A stretch of 20,240 nucleotides of DNA from Prevotellaceae bacterium UBA4301 (GCA_002395775.1 DGUV01000074.1:1-20240); one strand, 5' to 3'. Counted from the stretch's first letter, positions 1 to 7,572 are shown. Translations and numbers: made by a program. Notes: generated from the letters alone by a model not told the origin.

Positions 1-191
1 GTGATGGCCGGACGGGCATGTCCCAGATGAGCATCGCCATATACCGTGGGGCCGCAGACATACATGCCCACGCGCCCCTCATGGATGGGGCGGAATAGTT
101 CTTTCTGACGAGAAAGGGTGTTGTAAATAAGCAAAGCCCCTCTCTCCGCTCCCCCCGTGGGGGGGAGAACTTGCGTTGAATCTTGTAACAT
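1..191 (-). CDS. cysS: Cysteinyl-tRNA synthetase, N-terminal part (runs off the window)
   Basis: Class I aminoacyl-tRNA synthetase that charges tRNA-Cys with cysteine in the cytoplasm. Only the first 63 codons are present. The translation has the family signature: IYNTLSRQKE, then VGMYVCGPTVY with the zinc-binding Cys (C46 from the ATG used here), then the HIGH-like motif HLGH (residues 55-58). The start is uncertain. From the ATG at 191 the protein has about 18 extra residues compared with the usual CysS, and these are mostly coded by the GC-rich palindromic repeat at 136-167. A TTG at 134 would give MLIYNTLSRQKE, which matches the normal family start, and is preceded by a purine-rich GAGAGGGG. 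The ATG call is conservative. It lies downstream of ispG on the same strand. Confidence 0.9.
   Translation of the reverse strand, partial: MLQDSTQVLPPTGGAERGALLIYNTLSRQKELFRPIHEGRVGMYVCGPTVYGDAHLGHARPAI
136..167 (-). repeat. GC-rich palindromic repeat, copy 1 (inverted relative to copy 2)
   Basis: Read on the minus strand this 32-base unit begins CTCCCCCCCACGGGGGGAG, a near-perfect hairpin with 8-9 paired bases, followed by a purine-rich tail. It matches 316-347 at 31 of 32 positions, in opposite orientation. It lies inside the apparent 5' end of cysS and codes PPTGGAERGA if translation starts at the ATG at 191. From memory, GC-rich palindromes that code for Pro/Gly/Arg runs are common dispersed repeats in Prevotella and other Bacteroidetes; copy number in this genome cannot be judged from the window. 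Confidence 0.85.
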
Positions 192-193
192 AT

Positions 194-274
194 CTATTTC
201 AAATATTCTTTTATTCTACTTAATACCATATCAATGTCACCAATGATTTGCTCATTAGTAAAATTTGTCTTCAT
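194..274 (-). pseudogene. 26-codon ORF resembling the C-terminus of a DUF559 endonuclease
   Basis: An ATG overlapping the ispG stop (ATGA) opens a 26-codon frame that ends in TAG just two bases before the cysS ATG. It reads MKTNFTNEQIIGDIDMVLSR and then IKEYLK. The FTNEQIIGDIDMVL segment resembles, from memory, the last part of DUF559 (Vsr-like, PD-(D/E)XK fold) proteins, which typically end with RFTNEE...DIxxVLxxI. The nuclease core is absent, and the frame is closed upstream by a stop. It is therefore more likely a decayed remnant than a functional gene. It could instead be a genuine small peptide: GGAG lies four bases upstream of the ATG. It sits between two inverted copies of the palindromic repeat. 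Confidence 0.35.
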
Positions 275-1479
275 TGCTCCAAAGGGGAAGCGGTAATGTC
301 AGAGGAAGGTAAGCCCTCCCCCCCACGGGGGGAGCGGGGAGAGGGGCCGATAATCTCCAGAAGTCTCTCCACAGCCTGGTCCTCGGGGATGTTCATCTCC
401 ACGCACTGCTTGCCTTTGTACAAGGAGACCTTGCCACGGGCTGCGCCTACATAACCATAGTCGGCATCGGCCATCTCGCCCGGACCGTTGACGATGCAGC
501 CCATGACGGCAATCTTCAGACCTGTCAAGTGGCTGGTAGCAGCCTTAACTCGGGCTATCGTTCCTTGCAGGTCGAACAGCGTACGACCACAGCCGGGACA
601 GGAGATGTACTCCGTCTTGGTGAAACGCAGGCGGGCGGCCTGCAACAGGGTGTAGGCCACGGGAATCTCGTTCTCTGGTGCCTCGCTGAGCGAGACGCGA
701 ATGGTGTCGCCAATGCCGTCAATGAGCAGGGCACCGATGCCCACGGCCGACTTGATGCGACCGTCCTCACCCTCACCGGCTTCGGTCACGCCCAGATGGA
801 GGGGGAAGGTCATCCCTTCCTTGTCCATGGCCTTCACCAACAGACGGACGCTCTCCACCATGACCACCGTGTTGGAGGCCTTGATGCTGACCACGACATC
901 CATGAAATGCTCTCTCACACAGACGCGCAGGAACTCCATACACGATTCCACGATGCCCTCGGGGGTGTCGCCATAGCGCGACATGATGCGGTCACTGAGG
1001 CTTCCGTGGTTCACACCGATGCGCACGGCCGTATGGTGCTCCCGGCAAATGTTCAGGAACGGAATGAGGCGTTCCTCTATCTTCTTCAACTCAGCCTGAT
1101 ACTCCTCATCGGTGTATTCCAGATGTTTGAACTGACGGGCAGCATCAACATAATTGCCCGGATTGATGCGCACCTTCTCACAATACTGGGCAGCCACCTC
1201 GGCCACACGGGGATTGAAGTGTACGTCGGCCACCAACGGCACGTCACACCCTGCCTCGCGCACACGACGACGGATTTCCTTCAGGTTTTCTGCCTCACGC
1301 ACACCCTGAGTGGTCAGGCGCACCAGTTCGCCACCAGCCTTAGCTATGGCCAGAATCTGCTGCACGCAACCTTCGGTGTCCATGGTGGAGGTTGTGCACA
1401 TCGACTGCACCCTAACGGGATTGTTTCCGCCGATGCCTATGTTGCCCACCTTCACCTCATGGGTCTTTCTTCTCTGCAT
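271..1479 (-). CDS. ispG: 4-hydroxy-3-methylbut-2-enyl diphosphate synthase (IspG/GcpE)
   Basis: MEP-pathway enzyme that reductively converts MEcPP to HMBPP for isoprenoid synthesis, using a [4Fe-4S] cluster. The 402-residue product has an N-terminal TIM barrel (about 1-270) with VQSMCTTSTMDT and the SIKASNT and VTEAGEGEDGRIKSA segments. The C-terminal iron-sulfur domain has cluster ligands C294 and C297 (SCPGCGRT), C328 (GCIVNGPGE) and probably E335. The barrel sequence resembles the long Bacteroidetes/Chlamydia/plastid type, yet the large insert domain of those proteins of about 600 residues is missing. Residues 379-402 are an unusual tail, largely coded by the palindromic repeat at 316-347. 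The ATG overlaps the purE stop by one base (TAATG), which implies translational coupling. Confidence 0.96.
   Translation of the reverse strand: MQRRKTHEVKVGNIGIGGNNPVRVQSMCTTSTMDTEGCVQQILAIAKAGGELVRLTTQGVREAENLKEIRRRVREAGCDVPLVADVHFNPRVAEVAAQYCEKVRINPGNYVDAARQFKHLEYTDEEYQAELKKIEERLIPFLNICREHHTAVRIGVNHGSLSDRIMSRYGDTPEGIVESCMEFLRVCVREHFMDVVVSIKASNTVVMVESVRLLVKAMDKEGMTFPLHLGVTEAGEGEDGRIKSAVGIGALLIDGIGDTIRVSLSEAPENEIPVAYTLLQAARLRFTKTEYISCPGCGRTLFDLQGTIARVKAATSHLTGLKIAVMGCIVNGPGEMADADYGYVGAARGKVSLYKGKQCVEMNIPEDQAVERLLEIIGPSPRSPRGGEGLPSSDITASPLEQ
316..347 (+). repeat. GC-rich palindromic repeat, copy 2, inside the ispG 3' end
   Basis: Begins CTCCCCCCCACGGGGGGAG on the plus strand and continues with a purine-rich tail. 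It is the inverted counterpart of 136-167, with one mismatch in 32 bases. It lies in frame at the end of ispG and codes the PSPRSPRGGEG part of the extended C-terminus. The two copies bound a 148-base segment (168-315). Confidence 0.85.
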
Positions 1480-1985
1480 TAGTTTGCCTTAAACTTATAT
1501 TTCACCTCAGCCAGTTCTGCATTGGCTTTCACAATCTTCTCCTTCAGCCCATGCTTGTATGACTTCAGCCTGCCAGCCAAAGCCTCATCTCCAAGGGCCA
1601 ACATCTCCACAGCCAGCAGGGCCGCATTCTGTGCGCCGTTGACACCCACTGTTGCCACAGGGATGCCAGGAGGCATCTGCACGATAGACAGCAGGGCATC
1701 CAATCCGTTGAGCATGCCCTTGATGGGAACGCCGATGACGGGCAACGTTGTGTTGGCGGCTATCACCCCCGGCAAGGCAGCAGCCATACCGGCACCGGCA
1801 ATGATGACGCGCAGTCCGCGCCCCTCGGCCTCACAGGCAAATTGCTCCACCTCCTGGGGCGTGCGATGGGCCGAAAGGGCATTCATCTCAAAGGGAATCT
1901 CCATTTCATCCAGTATGCGGGCAGCCTTCTCCATGACGGGCAGGTCGCTCGTACTTCCCATGATAATACTTACAAGTGGTTTCAT
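1479..1985 (-). CDS. purE: 5-(carboxyamino)imidazole ribonucleotide mutase (class I PurE)
   Basis: Cytoplasmic purine biosynthesis enzyme that converts N5-CAIR to CAIR. The 168-residue product is full length for the family. It shows the substrate-binding signature MGSTSDLPVM near residue 9, the SAHRTP motif near residue 38 that contains the catalytic His, and the GMLNGLDALLSIVQMPPGIPVATV segment characteristic of bacterial PurE. Its stop overlaps the ispG ATG by one base, the same purE-ispG order seen in many Bacteroidetes. The 63 bases upstream show no TAnnTTTG promoter, so it may be transcribed with the PAP2-rpoN genes. A GAGGAGG lies in that gap but too far from the ATG to set the start. 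Confidence 0.96.
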   Translation of the reverse strand: MKPLVSIIMGSTSDLPVMEKAARILDEMEIPFEMNALSAHRTPQEVEQFACEAEGRGLRVIIAGAGMAAALPGVIAANTTLPVIGVPIKGMLNGLDALLSIVQMPPGIPVATVGVNGAQNAALLAVEMLALGDEALAGRLKSYKHGLKEKIVKANAELAEVKYKFKAN

Positions 1986-2048
1986 ATCTAATCTCTTTTC
2001 TTATTGTGTAGTTCTTTCTCTATGTTTCCTCCTCATGGATGCTGCGGG

Positions 2049-2684
2049 TCAGATAAACAGTCCCACCAGCCCGCAGAGGAATCCCACCAAGGTCCCTCCA
2101 AGCACCTGCCAAAGGGTGTGCTGGCGCAAGAGCATGCGACTGCTGTTGACCAAGCCACTGAAGAGCAAGGCCAGACAGAGCCACCAGACGGGATTGAAGT
2201 GGAAAATGAACGAATAGCTGACCAGTGCCCCGATGATGGCCCCCATACCTGCCGAATGGACACTGATCTTCCACCACAGGTTGGTGACGGTACACACACA
2301 CTGCACCAAGAGGCTGATGACAATGATGCCGCTGACAAACGAGGGGGCCTGGATGTTGTTCAGGAAATAGAGCAACAGGCAGTAGCATATAATGTGCAGG
2401 ACATAGGGCACCAAACGATTGCGTCGCAACTGCAGGTCCTGAAGCGACAGCTTGTGGACGCGCCGATACATGTAAACTCCGACTGCCGGCAAGAAGAGCG
2501 TCATGACATAGACCAATGCCAGCAACAACAGCTTCAGTTGCCACGGCAGGAGGGAAAGATAGGTAAACAGGAAGAGCAACACAAAGCCCAACAACGGGAA
2601 ATAGGATGGCCGGAAGACATCGGACAATGCCTTTGCCACCACATTGATGGTTGCCCGCTCACGGGCCTTCAGTTTCTTGTTCAT
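2049..2684 (-). CDS. PAP2-family integral membrane phosphatase
   Basis: A 211-residue, strongly hydrophobic protein with about six membrane segments, the first starting near residue 29. It carries the later motifs of the PAP2/acid phosphatase superfamily: SVHSAG with H143 (the PSGH-like motif) and SSRMLLRQHTLWQVLGG with R183 and H189 (the SRxxxxxHxxxDV-like motif, with Q in place of the usual D). The first motif, KxxxxxxRP, is recognisable only weakly, around RRNRLVP at 87-93. Substrates in the superfamily include lipid phosphates, undecaprenyl diphosphate and lipid A phosphates; which applies here cannot be read from the sequence. The ATG overlaps the rpoN stop by four bases (ATGA), so it should be co-translated with sigma-54. 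Confidence 0.85.
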   Translation of the reverse strand: MNKKLKARERATINVVAKALSDVFRPSYFPLLGFVLLFLFTYLSLLPWQLKLLLLALVYVMTLFLPAVGVYMYRRVHKLSLQDLQLRRNRLVPYVLHIICYCLLLYFLNNIQAPSFVSGIIVISLLVQCVCTVTNLWWKISVHSAGMGAIIGALVSYSFIFHFNPVWWLCLALLFSGLVNSSRMLLRQHTLWQVLGGTLVGFLCGLVGLFI

Positions 2685-4138
2685 AGCTTTCGCATACGGC
2701 TTTCGGCAATGCCCAATTGGGTACGGTACTTAGCCACGGTGCGCCGGGCCACATCAAAGCCCCGCTCGCGCAACATCCCCACCAAGCGCTCGTCGCTCAG
2801 GGGGTGTGACTTGTCCTCCTTGTCTATCATCTCCTTCAACACCTGCAAAATCTTTCGCACCGTCACCTCATCGCCATTCAGCGTTGCTGCCGTCGTGAAG
2901 AACCATCGCAAGGGATAGATGCCATGGTCGGTCTGCACATATTTGCTGTTCGACACCCGACTGACCGTACTGATGTCCTGCCCCGTCAGTTGTGCCACGT
3001 CATCCAGTTTCATGGGACGGAGCAGTGTCTCGTCGCCTTCTAGGAAGAAGGGGCGCTGCAACTTGATGATGGCCCGCATGGTGCGGAGCATGGTGTCTCG
3101 GCGCTGGGCTATGGCATCGATGAACATCTGCGCACTGCCCACCTGGCGTCGCAGGTAGCTTTGTGCATCTCGCTCACTCTTCGTCATCGCCGGAATCTTC
3201 AATTCCTGTTCCGCATCGGGACTGATGGTAAGCCGAGGCAGTTCGCCATCGTTCAACGTCAGATGTATTTCTCCGTTTTCGTCGGTTTCAACGATGAAGT
3301 CGGGTGTCACCTCATGATTGTCGCTACGGTCTCCGCCGATGCTTCCGCCTGGTCGGGGATTCAGGCGCTGGATGCGCTGGCGCAGGTGCCCGAATTCCAC
3401 ATCGTCGAGTCGGAGCGCACGCTGTATGCGCTGCCACCGCAGGTGGGCGAAGTCGTCCCAATAGTTCTGGAACAGGCTGACCAGTTGGTCGCGCTTCGTA
3501 CCGTGATAGTTGCGCTGTGCCTGCAATGTCAGGCACTCTCGCAGGTCACGGCCCCCCACGCCTGCCGGTTCCATCTGCTGCAGGACCGTGGTAAGCAGGC
3601 GCGTCAGCTCTGCCTCGTTGGTCTGTATGTTCTGGTAGATATCCAGTTCATCGGCAATTTGTTGCAGGGGCGTACGCATCAGGCCATCGTCAGCCAACGA
3701 GCCGATAAGGTATGTCATCACCTCCCGCTCGTGGTCGGTCAGGTCAAATTCTCCCAACTGTGCGGTCAGATAATCATAGAACGACTCCGACGTATCGCCC
3801 AGCTCGTGCTTGCGCCTCTCCTCGCCATCCCAGTTGGGGTCACGGGGAATGCCATCGTCCACGTCGTCAAAACTGTCGCTGGCTTCCGTTTCTCCCGAAG
3901 CCTCGGACGCCTCTGCCGGTTCCGAAGTCTCTGGGTATTCAGCATCCCCTGACGAGTCGGAGGACGCCGTCTGCTCGCCTTGCAGCCAGGGGTTGTCCTC
4001 CAGTTCCTTGTCGATGCGCTCGCGCAAGTCGTTCAATGGCAATTCGGTCAGACGCACCAACAACACCTGTTGCGGCGTAAGTTGTTGCGTCTGAGTCTGT
4101 ACCTGATAGGCACCCTGTCCTTGTCCGTTACGTGGCAT
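2681..4138 (-). CDS. rpoN: RNA polymerase sigma-54 factor
   Basis: Alternative sigma factor that directs RNA polymerase to -24/-12 promoters and needs an AAA+ activator. The 485-residue product begins with a Gln/Leu-rich region I (about 18-53, QLTPQQVLLVRLTELPL) that contacts activator and core. It is followed by a very acidic, low-complexity linker (about 56-100). The core-binding domain includes MEPAGVGGRDLRECL. The C-terminal DNA-binding part ends in the RpoN box ARRTVAKYR (464-472), close to the canonical ARRTVTKYR. It sits 24 bases downstream of the GH51 gene and overlaps the PAP2 gene. No enhancer-binding activator gene is present in the window. Bacteroidetes usually rely on an unusual sigma-70 for housekeeping, so the sigma-54 targets are likely elsewhere. 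Confidence 0.97.
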   Translation of the reverse strand: MPRNGQGQGAYQVQTQTQQLTPQQVLLVRLTELPLNDLRERIDKELEDNPWLQGEQTASSDSSGDAEYPETSEPAEASEASGETEASDSFDDVDDGIPRDPNWDGEERRKHELGDTSESFYDYLTAQLGEFDLTDHEREVMTYLIGSLADDGLMRTPLQQIADELDIYQNIQTNEAELTRLLTTVLQQMEPAGVGGRDLRECLTLQAQRNYHGTKRDQLVSLFQNYWDDFAHLRWQRIQRALRLDDVEFGHLRQRIQRLNPRPGGSIGGDRSDNHEVTPDFIVETDENGEIHLTLNDGELPRLTISPDAEQELKIPAMTKSERDAQSYLRRQVGSAQMFIDAIAQRRDTMLRTMRAIIKLQRPFFLEGDETLLRPMKLDDVAQLTGQDISTVSRVSNSKYVQTDHGIYPLRWFFTTAATLNGDEVTVRKILQVLKEMIDKEDKSHPLSDERLVGMLRERGFDVARRTVAKYRTQLGIAESRMRKL

Positions 4139-4162
4139 CGACCTGATTCCTTTTTCTTATGA

Positions 4163-6559
4163 TTAACGCAGTTTCACGGTGATGATGTTCACAGAGAATG
4201 CTGCCACGGGGAACTTGATTTGCTTCCCGCCACGCTCCGTGAAGACTGCCACATGTCGCGGATGTATGGCCATGGGGTCGAGATGGGTGTTCTCGTCCTG
4301 TCCGCTCTCGCTGCTCAGGCGAACCATCTCTGCCTGCACGGCCTCGCCTCCTGCCAGATTGATGCAACCCTGCGTTGCACCTTCGCCCACATTCACAACC
4401 TTGATGTAGAGGGTGTTGGTCTTCTCATCCAGCGTGGAGTTGCTGTATATGCCGCGCATGTTGGGATTCTTGTGACGGGCCGTGATGTCGAGCTTCCCAT
4501 CGATGTAGGCAGCCACACTGTCGCCAGTGACCTCAACACGCAGGTCATACCAGCGGTCGTTCTCAACCGTGAACTGTGACTCTCTGCCAATGTTGATGCG
4601 ACCTCCGTCCAGACTCTGTTCAATGGCGTTCTGGGTGTTGCCCCACCCGGCCACGTTATACCAGTCGAAGTCGCGGTCGTTCTGGTAGTTATACACCAAC
4701 AGGAAACCCTCGCGTCCACCGGTCTTGCGGGCCTTCACGCGATAGGTGTAGTGCTTGCCCTCAAACTCCACGGGACAGATTTCCATGTGCGGTTCACGCC
4801 CACGGTTCGACTTCCAGCCCTCGATGCTGGGCAACTCATAGGTCTTGCCGTCAACGATGAGTTGGGGGTCCTTGAATTCGGCCTGTGTGGCCCAGGTACC
4901 TACGCCCACATGCAAGGGGTGCTTGGCCTCCACCACCTTGGGCTCGGGAAGACGCCAGGTGAGGGTTTGCGGAACGATGCGCGTACCGATGTGGTTGGCA
5001 AACAGCTGCTGCACCCAGTATGAGGGTGTTCCGAAGGCCTTGCTCGAATTGAAGTGGATGAGGTCGGTGGGCCAGTTCGAGGCATGGTCGTTGACAAACA
5101 GGGGGGCATAGCTGGCCATGCTGACGATGTCGCTGTTGTTCTCCATACCAATCATATAGACGGCTTCGCCCAGGGCAGCATTCTGGTTGCCCACCTTGCC
5201 AAACATGCTCGTAACGGCATACTCTCCGACATAGATTTTCGGCCCCTTCCGGTCGTATTTGTCATACTTGTCATAGGCATTGGCAAACCACATGGGGTTG
5301 CGATAGTAGTGCTCGTCCAGGATATCTACGGGTTCCTTGCTGCGCCACGAGGGGAAATCCGTTCCCCAGGCCTCCACGTTACCGATGCACTGCACATTGG
5401 GGTATTTGGCCTTGACGGCATCGTAGAACTTGCGATAACGCTCAAAGTAGCGGTGACTCTGGTCGGAATTGTTGTCGAAGTGGAAGTTGGCATTCTCGTT
5501 ACCAATCTCCAGCAACTCAAGGTTGAAGGGTTCGGGATGCCCGTTCTCGGCACGCATGCGGCCGAACTTGGTGGTCTTGGCATCGCCGTTGGCATATTCC
5601 AGGGCATCGAGGCACTCCTGAATCCAGGGGTCGATTTCATCGACAGGCGTATAACCGCCATGCCAGATGCCTACATTCACCACATACAGGGGCTTGGCAC
5701 CCAAGTCCTCAGCCAGCTGCAGGTATTCGTGAAATCCTAATCCGTCGGTCACCCAGTATCTCCAGTTGGCATTCATGTGACCGGGACGCTTCTCTATCGG
5801 ACCTATGGTACGTTGCCAACGGTAGGCATTGTCGGGAGAGTCCTGACCCTCTACGAAACAACCGCCGGGGAAACGCAGGAACTTGGGGTGCATATCGACC
5901 AGCATCTGAGCCAGTTGGGGACGCATACCATTCTCACGGTTCTTGAAGGTCGGGGGGAACAGGCTGACCATGTCAATCACCAACTCACAGGGGTTCTCGG
6001 CAGTCAGGCGGAATCGGGCCTGCGGGTCGTTGTCTGTCACCACAAACTTGGCTTCCACCTTTTGCCACTTCTTTCCTATCTTGTCATCCAGCAGGATTTC
6101 GCCCAAAGGCTGACCGTCGCGACCCACCAGCGAAGCGCGGATGAGTCCGGGATTGCCCTTCACGGCCTTCACCCAGAATTTCAGGCGATACTGGTTACCA
6201 TTCACGGCATTGATGCCCCAGAAGCCTTCGTTCTCCACGCCGCCGCCTGCCTGACGGACATTCACGGCCAGTGCATGGCCCTGTGCCTCGTTGAGCAGTT
6301 CGTCGGTGGTAAGGCTGATGTCGGTTCCTGCCAGGGCTTTCCAGGCCAGAGGATGGTCGGGCCGTTCCTCAAACGAGCGGTTGCGGATGAGTTCGGCATA
6401 CAAACCGCCGTCGGCAGCATGGTTGATGTCCTCAAAGAATATGCCATAGAGCATGGGACTCACCTCATGGCCTTGCTTATCAAGATTCACATTGATGGTG
6501 ACCTGGGCACTTGCGCCCAAGGCATAGGCACCAAACAGAAGGGAAATTAACTTTTTCAT
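4163..6559 (-). CDS. Secreted GH51 alpha-L-arabinofuranosidase
   Basis: Retaining exo-enzyme that removes terminal alpha-L-arabinofuranose from arabinan, arabinoxylan or arabinogalactan. The 798-residue product has a signal peptide (about 1-18) that indicates export. It starts with the GH51 segment YGIFFEDINHAADGGLYAEL (38-57), followed by a carbohydrate-binding-like jelly roll (about 85-200). The TIM barrel has FLRFPGGCFVEG. The acid/base is E355 in LEIGNEN and the nucleophile is E446 in YVGEYAV. The C-terminal beta-sandwich is interrupted around residues 610-720 by a concanavalin/LamG-like module (FDWYNVAGWGNTQNAIEQ), which makes the protein longer than plain GH51 enzymes. It lies between a metalloprotease gene and rpoN with gaps of 9 and 24 bases, an unexpected context. 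No SusC/SusD pair is nearby. Confidence 0.95.
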   Translation of the reverse strand: MKKLISLLFGAYALGASAQVTINVNLDKQGHEVSPMLYGIFFEDINHAADGGLYAELIRNRSFEERPDHPLAWKALAGTDISLTTDELLNEAQGHALAVNVRQAGGGVENEGFWGINAVNGNQYRLKFWVKAVKGNPGLIRASLVGRDGQPLGEILLDDKIGKKWQKVEAKFVVTDNDPQARFRLTAENPCELVIDMVSLFPPTFKNRENGMRPQLAQMLVDMHPKFLRFPGGCFVEGQDSPDNAYRWQRTIGPIEKRPGHMNANWRYWVTDGLGFHEYLQLAEDLGAKPLYVVNVGIWHGGYTPVDEIDPWIQECLDALEYANGDAKTTKFGRMRAENGHPEPFNLELLEIGNENANFHFDNNSDQSHRYFERYRKFYDAVKAKYPNVQCIGNVEAWGTDFPSWRSKEPVDILDEHYYRNPMWFANAYDKYDKYDRKGPKIYVGEYAVTSMFGKVGNQNAALGEAVYMIGMENNSDIVSMASYAPLFVNDHASNWPTDLIHFNSSKAFGTPSYWVQQLFANHIGTRIVPQTLTWRLPEPKVVEAKHPLHVGVGTWATQAEFKDPQLIVDGKTYELPSIEGWKSNRGREPHMEICPVEFEGKHYTYRVKARKTGGREGFLLVYNYQNDRDFDWYNVAGWGNTQNAIEQSLDGGRINIGRESQFTVENDRWYDLRVEVTGDSVAAYIDGKLDITARHKNPNMRGIYSNSTLDEKTNTLYIKVVNVGEGATQGCINLAGGEAVQAEMVRLSSESGQDENTHLDPMAIHPRHVAVFTERGGKQIKFPVAAFSVNIITVKLR

Positions 6560-6568
6560 ACTTTCTCC

Positions 6569-7444
6569 TTACAACTGGCTTTCCGAAATGTTGAACGTAG
6601 TGGTGTTCATGTCACCCGTCTCAAGACCTCTCTTCAGCCAGCGCATGCGCTGGGCACTGGTGCCGTGGGTAAAGCTCTCGGGCATCACACGTCCCGTGGC
6701 TTTCTTCTGCAGATAGTTGTCACCAATCTTCTCGGCACAGTCAATGGCTTCTTCTATGTCGCCAGCCTCCAGCGAACGGTAGGCGGCATTCTCATAGTGT
6801 CCCCAGACGCCGGCATAGTAGTCGGCAAGCAGTTCCAGACGGACACTGACCTTGTTGGCATCGGTCTGATTGAGTTTGTTCATCTGATTATGTGCCGCAC
6901 CCAGTATGCCGAGCAGATTCTCCACGTGGTGACCCACCTCATGGGCAATCACATAGGCATAGGAGAAGTCGCCGTCGGCTCCCAGCTGACGCTTCATGTC
7001 GGTGAAGAACGAGAGGTCGATGTAGAGCTTCTGGTCGCCCGAGCAATAGAAAGGCCCCACACTGGCACTGGCCTGTCCGCAGGCCGAATTCACACTGCCG
7101 GTGAAGAGGACGAGCGTGGGAGGGGTGTATTCCTTTCCCATCTGCTTAAACACCTTGGTCCATACATCCTCCGTGGAGGCAAGCACCTGGCGCGAGAATT
7201 TGGCCAGTTCCTGTTCTTCCTCGGTAAATTCGCGCTGTCCCTCAACCTGCTCTTCCTGCACTTGCGACAGGGCTCCGCTCTGGATGACATTACCCACAAC
7301 ATCCCCCAGACTGCCTCCTCGCATAAAAGTCATCAGGGCAATGATGATGATACCTGCCAAGCCACCAACGCCGGCCTTGGTTCCCATGCTCATACCGCGG
7401 CGATCTTCCACGTTCGAGCTTTCTCTGCGTCCGTCTAATTTCAT
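6569..7444 (-). CDS. ypfJ: YpfJ-like neutral zinc metallopeptidase, membrane anchored
   Basis: The 291-residue product matches the putative neutral zinc metallopeptidase family (YpfJ/KPN_00312 type). A short polar N-terminus (MKLDGRRESSNVEDRRG) precedes one membrane segment (about 24-41), so the catalytic domain should face the periplasm. The zinc motif is HEVGHHVE (H168, E169, H172). A third ligand is likely E204 in RLELLADYYAGVW. Two cysteines (C122 in NSACGQ, C134 in FYCSGD) occupy the family's conserved positions and may form a disulfide. The physiological substrate is not established for the family. It is the first gene of the minus-strand series and has its own candidate promoter about 30 bases upstream. 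Confidence 0.93.
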   Translation of the reverse strand: MKLDGRRESSNVEDRRGMSMGTKAGVGGLAGIIIIALMTFMRGGSLGDVVGNVIQSGALSQVQEEQVEGQREFTEEEQELAKFSRQVLASTEDVWTKVFKQMGKEYTPPTLVLFTGSVNSACGQASASVGPFYCSGDQKLYIDLSFFTDMKRQLGADGDFSYAYVIAHEVGHHVENLLGILGAAHNQMNKLNQTDANKVSVRLELLADYYAGVWGHYENAAYRSLEAGDIEEAIDCAEKIGDNYLQKKATGRVMPESFTHGTSAQRMRWLKRGLETGDMNTTTFNISESQL

Positions 7445-7475
7445 AATATTAGGTTTTAAATTAATAAATAATGTA

Positions 7476-7483
7476 CAAAGGTA
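7476..7483 (-). promoter_or_regulatory. Candidate -7 element upstream of ypfJ
   Basis: On the minus strand this reads TACCTTTG, a perfect match to the Bacteroidetes -7 consensus TAnnTTTG, 31 bases before the ypfJ ATG. The nearest upstream TTG is about 23 bases away rather than the ideal 19-21, so the -33 element is weak. Confidence 0.55.
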
Positions 7484-7528
7484 ATGATTTTATTCGGTTC
7501 GGGATGCAAGAATGTCTGCATTTTTTGC

Positions 7529-7536
7529 TAACTTTG
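7529..7536 (+). promoter_or_regulatory. Candidate -7 element upstream of the DUF4421 gene
   Basis: TAACTTTG matches the TAnnTTTG consensus and lies 36 bases before the ATG at 7573. No TTTG is found at the expected -33 position. Together with the element at 7476-7483 on the other strand it makes 7445-7572 a compact divergent promoter region. Confidence 0.5.
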
Positions 7537-7572
7537 CGAACACAAATGACATGATGAAGTAGAAAAATCTCG

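Noticed and set aside
529..1482. Long plus-strand open frame opposite ispG, and similar long antisense frames opposite rpoN, GH51, GH2, GH43 and GH88
   Set aside because: They lie opposite genes with clear family motifs, show His/Gln/Val-rich compositions typical of antisense reading of GC-rich genes, and have no recognisable domains.
1986..2048. Promoter or small peptide gene in the PAP2-purE gap
   Set aside because: No TAnnTTTG element is seen, and the ATGAGGAGG frame closes after 11 codons; it is probably only a spacer.
7445..7572. Small minus-strand frame across the divergent ypfJ/DUF4421 gap
   Set aside because: It overlaps both promoter elements and the DUF4421 signal peptide region, with no domain or start context.
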